Shown: piece by piece, positions 60,974 through 64,000 of the stretch
How positions within the stretch are numbered: the stretch's first letter is position 1
Layout of the letters: the number at the start of each line of letters is the position of its first letter
NCBI RefSeq assembly: GCF_017876595.1
Contig: NZ_JAGIOG010000001.1
Coordinates: 3,720,001 to 3,784,000, forward strand
DNA: 64,000 bases
Origin: Aeromicrobium fastidiosum
Lineage (GTDB): Bacteria > Actinomycetota > Actinomycetes > Propionibacteriales > Nocardioidaceae
Direction: 5' to 3'
Notes under the pieces: model-generated
Told to the model about the DNA's origin: nothing
Database searches by the model: none
The model's input: only the letters and a program-made list of their open reading frames with translations
Translations under genes and position numbers: made by a program

Positions 60974-62231
60974 CGTGATGCCCTTCTGTGGAGGTGGCCG
61001 GGCCGCGTCGCGACCCCGCCTCGTGACCGGCGAGCACGCGATCGGCGAGCTCCCGGACCGCTCCGTCGCCACCGTGGCGGCGGAGCACGATGTGGGACGC
61101 CGCGCGGGCGTCGGGGTGGGCGTCGGCGACGACGACGGGCCAGCCCACGGATCGCAGGCACGCGGTGTCGTTGACGTCGTTGCCGAGGAACGCGATGTCG
61201 GCGAGGTCGAGCCCGTGCTGATCGGCCCACTCGGTCAGCACCCGCAGCTTGTCGTCGCAGCCCGTGACGGCGTCGACGCCCAGCTTGGCGGCCCGTGCCG
61301 TGACGACCGGATTGGTCTCGGACGACAGGATCAGGAACGGGATGCCGGCCCGGCGCAGGCGTGCGACGCCCATCCCGTCGGACCGGTTGACCTCGACCGA
61401 CTCGGTGCCGAACTGGTCGACGACGACGCGGTCGGCGGTGTGCACGCCGTCGAAGTCGGTGACGACACCGCGGGCCGGGATCGCGGACGGACGGGGGTTG
61501 AGCACGCTTTCGCGCCGTGCGTGAACCAGCTCGGCCAGCGCGAGGTCGTGCTCGGTGTCGATCTCGATCGCGTCGCCGGGGTCCACCTCGACGAGGCGCA
61601 GCCGTCCGAAGAATCGGTGGCCGTGCTCGCGGAAGCCGCTGGTACGCATGACGTAGAAAGCACCGGTCTCGGCGTGCTCGGGCTCGCGGTCCTGCCGACG
61701 CTGGCGCACCGACGACCGGTGGTTGACGCCCTCGGGCCCGTCGGGGCCGTGCCGCCAGAGGTGCAGGTCGGCGCGCACGACGCTGAAGGCCACGTCGCAC
61801 TCGCCCGAGCGCACCAGCGCAACGGCGCGATCGACGTCCGACGCCCGGATGAACGGGCTCGTCGCCTGCACGAACACCGTCACGTCGGGCACCACGCCGT
61901 GCGATGCCAGGTGGTCGAGGGCGTGCTCGAGTGCCGACTCCGACGACGCCTCGTCGCCCGACAGCCCGGCCGGACGCTCGACGACCCGCGCGCCGGCCCG
62001 GCTCGCGACAGCCGCGATCTCGGCGTCGTCGGTCGAGACGAACACCGAGCCCACCGACGTGCACGCCTGCAGCGTGCGCACCGCCCGGGCCACGAGCGGC
62101 TCACCTCCGAGCATCCGCAGGTTCTTGCGCGGGACGCCCTTGGAGCCGCCGCGTGCCGGGATGACGGCGCAGACGCCGCCCGACGACGCGACGGACTGCG
62201 TGGTGCGCGTGGTGGCCAGCTCGTGGCTCAT
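60966..62231 (-). CDS. neuA: Acylneuraminate cytidylyltransferase fused to KdsC-like HAD phosphatase
   Basis: A 421-residue two-domain enzyme. Residues about 20-245 are a CMP-sugar transferase: CAVIPARGGSKGVPRKNLRMLGGEPLVARAV (nucleotide loop), VFVSTDDAEIAAVA and VFVQATSPFIRASDVDRAV. Residues about 255-405 are a HAD phosphatase of the KdsC branch: GVVTDFDGVHTADRVVVDQ (nucleophile D-x-D), PFLILSSETNPVV (motif II) and DIAFLGNDVNDTACLRSVGWPVVVADA (motif III/IV). The fusion resembles animal CMAS and some bacterial Kdn enzymes. It could dephosphorylate a 9-phosphate intermediate and then activate the sugar with CTP. Confidence 0.92.
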   Translation of the reverse strand: MSHELATTRTTQSVASSGGVCAVIPARGGSKGVPRKNLRMLGGEPLVARAVRTLQACTSVGSVFVSTDDAEIAAVASRAGARVVERPAGLSGDEASSESALEHALDHLASHGVVPDVTVFVQATSPFIRASDVDRAVALVRSGECDVAFSVVRADLHLWRHGPDGPEGVNHRSSVRQRRQDREPEHAETGAFYVMRTSGFREHGHRFFGRLRLVEVDPGDAIEIDTEHDLALAELVHARRESVLNPRPSAIPARGVVTDFDGVHTADRVVVDQFGTESVEVNRSDGMGVARLRRAGIPFLILSSETNPVVTARAAKLGVDAVTGCDDKLRVLTEWADQHGLDLADIAFLGNDVNDTACLRSVGWPVVVADAHPDARAASHIVLRRHGGDGAVRELADRVLAGHEAGSRRGPATSTEGHHDD

Positions 62232-62255
62232 GCGGTCTCCTGCCGTTCGGTCGGG

Positions 62256-62281
62256 GCTGCTCGGTCTGGCTGCTCGGTCTG
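62256..62281. repeat. 13-bp tandem duplication upstream of neuA
   Basis: GCTGCTCGGTCTG occurs twice without spacing, followed by a partial third copy (GGTCGGCTGCTGCTG). It begins 25 bp before the neuA start. The rest of 62232-62494 holds no gene; a leaderless promoter for the plus-strand gene lies at its right end. Confidence 0.8.
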
Positions 62282-62482
62282 GTCGGCTGCTGCTGTGTCT
62301 CGTCGTGACGCTAGGAAGGACCGGCGACCGGCGGGTGAACGCGACCACTCCGTGCCGCGAACGTCAGCGGTCGTGCGCACGTGCATCGCCGTCCGGGGTC
62401 CCCGCGCCGACGACACGGACAACCGCCGCCCAACAGTCGGTGAACCGTTCCGGACGTGCCCTCCGAGGGTGTTCCGCCCGGT

Positions 62483-62488
62483 TACCGT
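62483..62488 (+). promoter_or_regulatory. -10 box TACCGT for DUF6716 copy 2
   Basis: TACCGT is exactly six bases before the GTG at 62495, which decides that start over a longer in-frame one at 62456. Confidence 0.65.
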
Positions 62489-62494
62489 GCGGGA

Positions 62495-63808
62495 GTGGCA
62501 CTCCCCGCGCATCCCGGCCGACCGACCGATCCCGCCGCCCGCACGGCGCTGCTCGTCGCCGCCTTCGACTCCCAGCTCAAGTGGTGCGCCGGCATCCGCG
62601 ACGAGCTGCAGCGGCGTGGCTTCTCATCTCGGGTCGTCGTGCCCGACACCCGCTCGGCGCTCTCGCCGCAGCAGGTCCGCGACGCCGGCTTCGCCCGGGT
62701 CGACCGGCTGCCGTGGGACGAGCTCGTGGGTGCCTGCCTGTCGAGCGACGTCGTCGTCAGCTCGCTGGCAGGGCCGTCGACGCACCGCCTGTCGCGGGCC
62801 GTCGCGACCGCGCTCGACGCCCGTGGCACCGGACCGGGGCCGGGGCCCGTGCTCGTGTCGGGCTGGGTCGGGATCATCATCGAGAAGATCACGGCCGGCT
62901 ACCTCGACCGCTCGGGCACCGATGTCGTCGCGGTCAACTCGACGGGCGACCTGGAGCACTTCGTCAGCACCGGCAGCACCCTCGGCATCCCCACCGACAA
63001 CCTGGTGCTCTCGGGACTGCCCTTCCTGTCGGCCGATCCGCTGCCGGCTCGAGGCGGTCCCGTCACGACCGTCCTGTACGCCGACCAGCCCACGGTTCCC
63101 GCCTCGGCGGCGGAGCGCTCGTACGTCTACCGGCGGCTGGTCGAGCACGCCCGGCTGCACCCCGACCGCGAGGTGCTGCTCAAGCCCCGCCATCGCCCCG
63201 GCGAGGACACCTTCCACCGCATGTCGCACCACCCCGTCGACCTGCTCCCAGCCGGTGAGCTGCCCGCCAACTTCCGCATCGTCCACACCCCCATCACCGA
63301 GCTGCTCCCCCGCGTCGACCTGCTGGTCACGATGTCGTCGACGGCGTGCCTGGAGGCCCTCGACCACGGCACGCGGGTGGCGCTGGTGCTCGACCTGGGT
63401 GTGCACGAGCGTCACGGCAACCATGTCTTCGTCGACAGCGGTCTGCTGCGGACGTTCGACCAGATCGACACCGGCGACCTCGGCGAGCCGTCGCCCCGGT
63501 TCGTCGAGAGCTGGTTCGGCCGTCGCCACAGCCCCGCACCCGTCGTGATCGCCGATCGCGTGGAGGCGCTGCTCGCGTCGGGGCACCGACCAGCCCGCGA
63601 CGTGTGGCGCAGCGCCTACTTCCGCAGCGCGGTCGACCTGCACGACCCGCCCGTCGAGCACGGGCCGCGCTGGATGACGCGGGCGTGGGCACGTCGCATC
63701 GAGGCGCACGGCGCGCTGTGGGGGACGGTCGCCTACGGTGCCACGGTGCTCCTGCCACCCGCCGTGGTCATCCCCGTGCGCCGGCTCGCCGCGTCACGGC
63801 GGGGTTGA
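62495..63808 (+). CDS. DUF6716-type putative glycosyltransferase, copy 2
   Basis: A 437-residue paralogue of the gene at 58734-60086. ALLVAAFDSQLKWCAGIRDELQRRGF parallels the ALFVTDSDSYVKWGAALAGQ start of copy 1, and LLVTMSSTACLEALDHGTRVALVLDLGVHERHGNHVFVDSGLL parallels its GT-B donor-site segment. VLVSGWVGIIIEKITAGYLDRSG corresponds to SGLAGISIPVLTPGLRYRQC. Faces away from the neu operon but lies 263 bp from it, so the two copies bracket the nonulosonate genes. Likely cytosolic, acting at the membrane surface; no membrane segment except a weak hydrophobic tail (VLLPPAVVIPVRRLA). Confidence 0.72.
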   Translation: MALPAHPGRPTDPAARTALLVAAFDSQLKWCAGIRDELQRRGFSSRVVVPDTRSALSPQQVRDAGFARVDRLPWDELVGACLSSDVVVSSLAGPSTHRLSRAVATALDARGTGPGPGPVLVSGWVGIIIEKITAGYLDRSGTDVVAVNSTGDLEHFVSTGSTLGIPTDNLVLSGLPFLSADPLPARGGPVTTVLYADQPTVPASAAERSYVYRRLVEHARLHPDREVLLKPRHRPGEDTFHRMSHHPVDLLPAGELPANFRIVHTPITELLPRVDLLVTMSSTACLEALDHGTRVALVLDLGVHERHGNHVFVDSGLLRTFDQIDTGDLGEPSPRFVESWFGRRHSPAPVVIADRVEALLASGHRPARDVWRSAYFRSAVDLHDPPVEHGPRWMTRAWARRIEAHGALWGTVAYGATVLLPPAVVIPVRRLAASRRG

Positions 63809-63848
63809 CGCGCGCCGACCCTCCGGAGACAGATAGTCTGCCAGCGTC

Positions 63849-63866
63849 CCCGCCAGCGGTGGCGGG
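63849..63866 (+). promoter_or_regulatory. Hairpin in the 5' leader of the last gene
   Basis: CCCGCCA and TGGCGGG flank a GCGG loop, 10 bp after a TAGTCT -10-like box (63834-63839) and 18 bp before the start codon at 63885. It may tune translation or terminate the gene before; there is no U-tract. Confidence 0.4.
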
Positions 63867-63884
63867 CCTCGGGAAGGAACTCAC

Positions 63885-64000
63885 ATGTCATCTGAAGATC
63901 TCGTCCGCGAGGCGCAGGACCCGGCCACGCCGGCTGCCCGCCTCGCCGAGCTCGCGCAGGCCGATCGCGCCACGTGGCCGGCCATCGTGTTCCACCCCAA
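63885..64000 (+). CDS. Leucine-rich-repeat-variant-like protein, N-terminal part (3' end outside window)
   Basis: The ATG has GGAAGGA at good spacing and the frame is open to the window edge, giving 38 residues: SSEDLVREAQDPATPAARLA and on to WPAIVFHP. The pattern A-x-D-P-x-T-P-x-x-x-L-x-x-L-A, then a conserved tryptophan or leucine and V-x-x-H/N-P, is that of variant leucine-rich repeat (LRV-like) proteins common in actinobacteria. Function unknown; the fragment is too short to exclude other helical repeats. Confidence 0.55.
   Translation, partial: MSSEDLVREAQDPATPAARLAELAQADRATWPAIVFHP

Noticed and set aside
62256-62281. Operator for a regulator of neuA
   Set aside because: The 13-bp tandem duplication has no dyad symmetry and matches no operator I know; kept only as a repeat.

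Overview
The window is GC-rich, densely packed chromosomal DNA, almost all of it coding, with gene order typical of Actinomycetota. The combination of era-corC-ybeY-phoH-dnaJ-hrcA, lepA-rpsT-holA-comEC-comEA-degV, leucine genes, leaderless promoters and no mycolic-acid genes fits a Propionibacteriales member such as Aeromicrobium or Nocardioides. That placement is inference; no rRNA is present. No tRNA, rRNA, CRISPR array, insertion sequence or prophage was seen.

Layout. 1-12.7 kb: lipase tail, leuA, a glutathionyl-hydroquinone-reductase-like gene, a MoxR-DUF58-transglutaminase-GrpB operon, then small orphan genes, a PHP hydrolase, a pentapeptide protein and acylphosphatase. 12.7-14 kb: a DUF222/HNH gene behind an SOS box. 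14-21.4 kb: the conserved heat-shock and RNA/ribosome operon hrcA to era, with a CIRCE-like element. 21.4-27.4 kb: DUF3097, a secreted CHAP hydrolase, fadD-hemW and a MOSC protein. 27.5-32.8 kb: a PadR-controlled ABC exporter operon ending in a 38-residue basic ORF, and a flavin oxidoreductase. 32.9-44.4 kb: lepA, rpsT, holA, comEC, comEA, degV, leuS. 44.4-51 kb: a Na+/solute symporter, a protealysin-emfourin pair, iron-box-linked SIP and dps genes, and KtrA/KtrB-type K+ uptake. 51-63.8 kb: a cell-envelope glycopolymer locus with two TagF-like polymerases, a galactofuranosyltransferase-like GT2, UDP-galactopyranose mutase, a GT39-like enzyme, a PAP2-type phosphatase, then a nonulosonate (sialic acid/Kdn-like) module with NeuB, a NeuA-HAD fusion and two DUF6716 putative glycosyltransferases.

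How it works together. The last 12 kb reads as one assembly line: Glf makes UDP-galactofuranose, the GT2 and TagF-like proteins build a galactofuranose/glycerol-phosphate type polymer, and the NeuB/NeuA-HAD pair makes a CMP-nonulosonate that the DUF6716 proteins could transfer. This is the best candidate for an under-described system here. Regulation is unusually readable: about a dozen genes start exactly six bases after a TANNNT -10 box (leaderless mRNAs), and there are SOS, CIRCE-like, PadR and IdeR/DtxR operators. Several families of long intergenic palindromes lie at gene ends.
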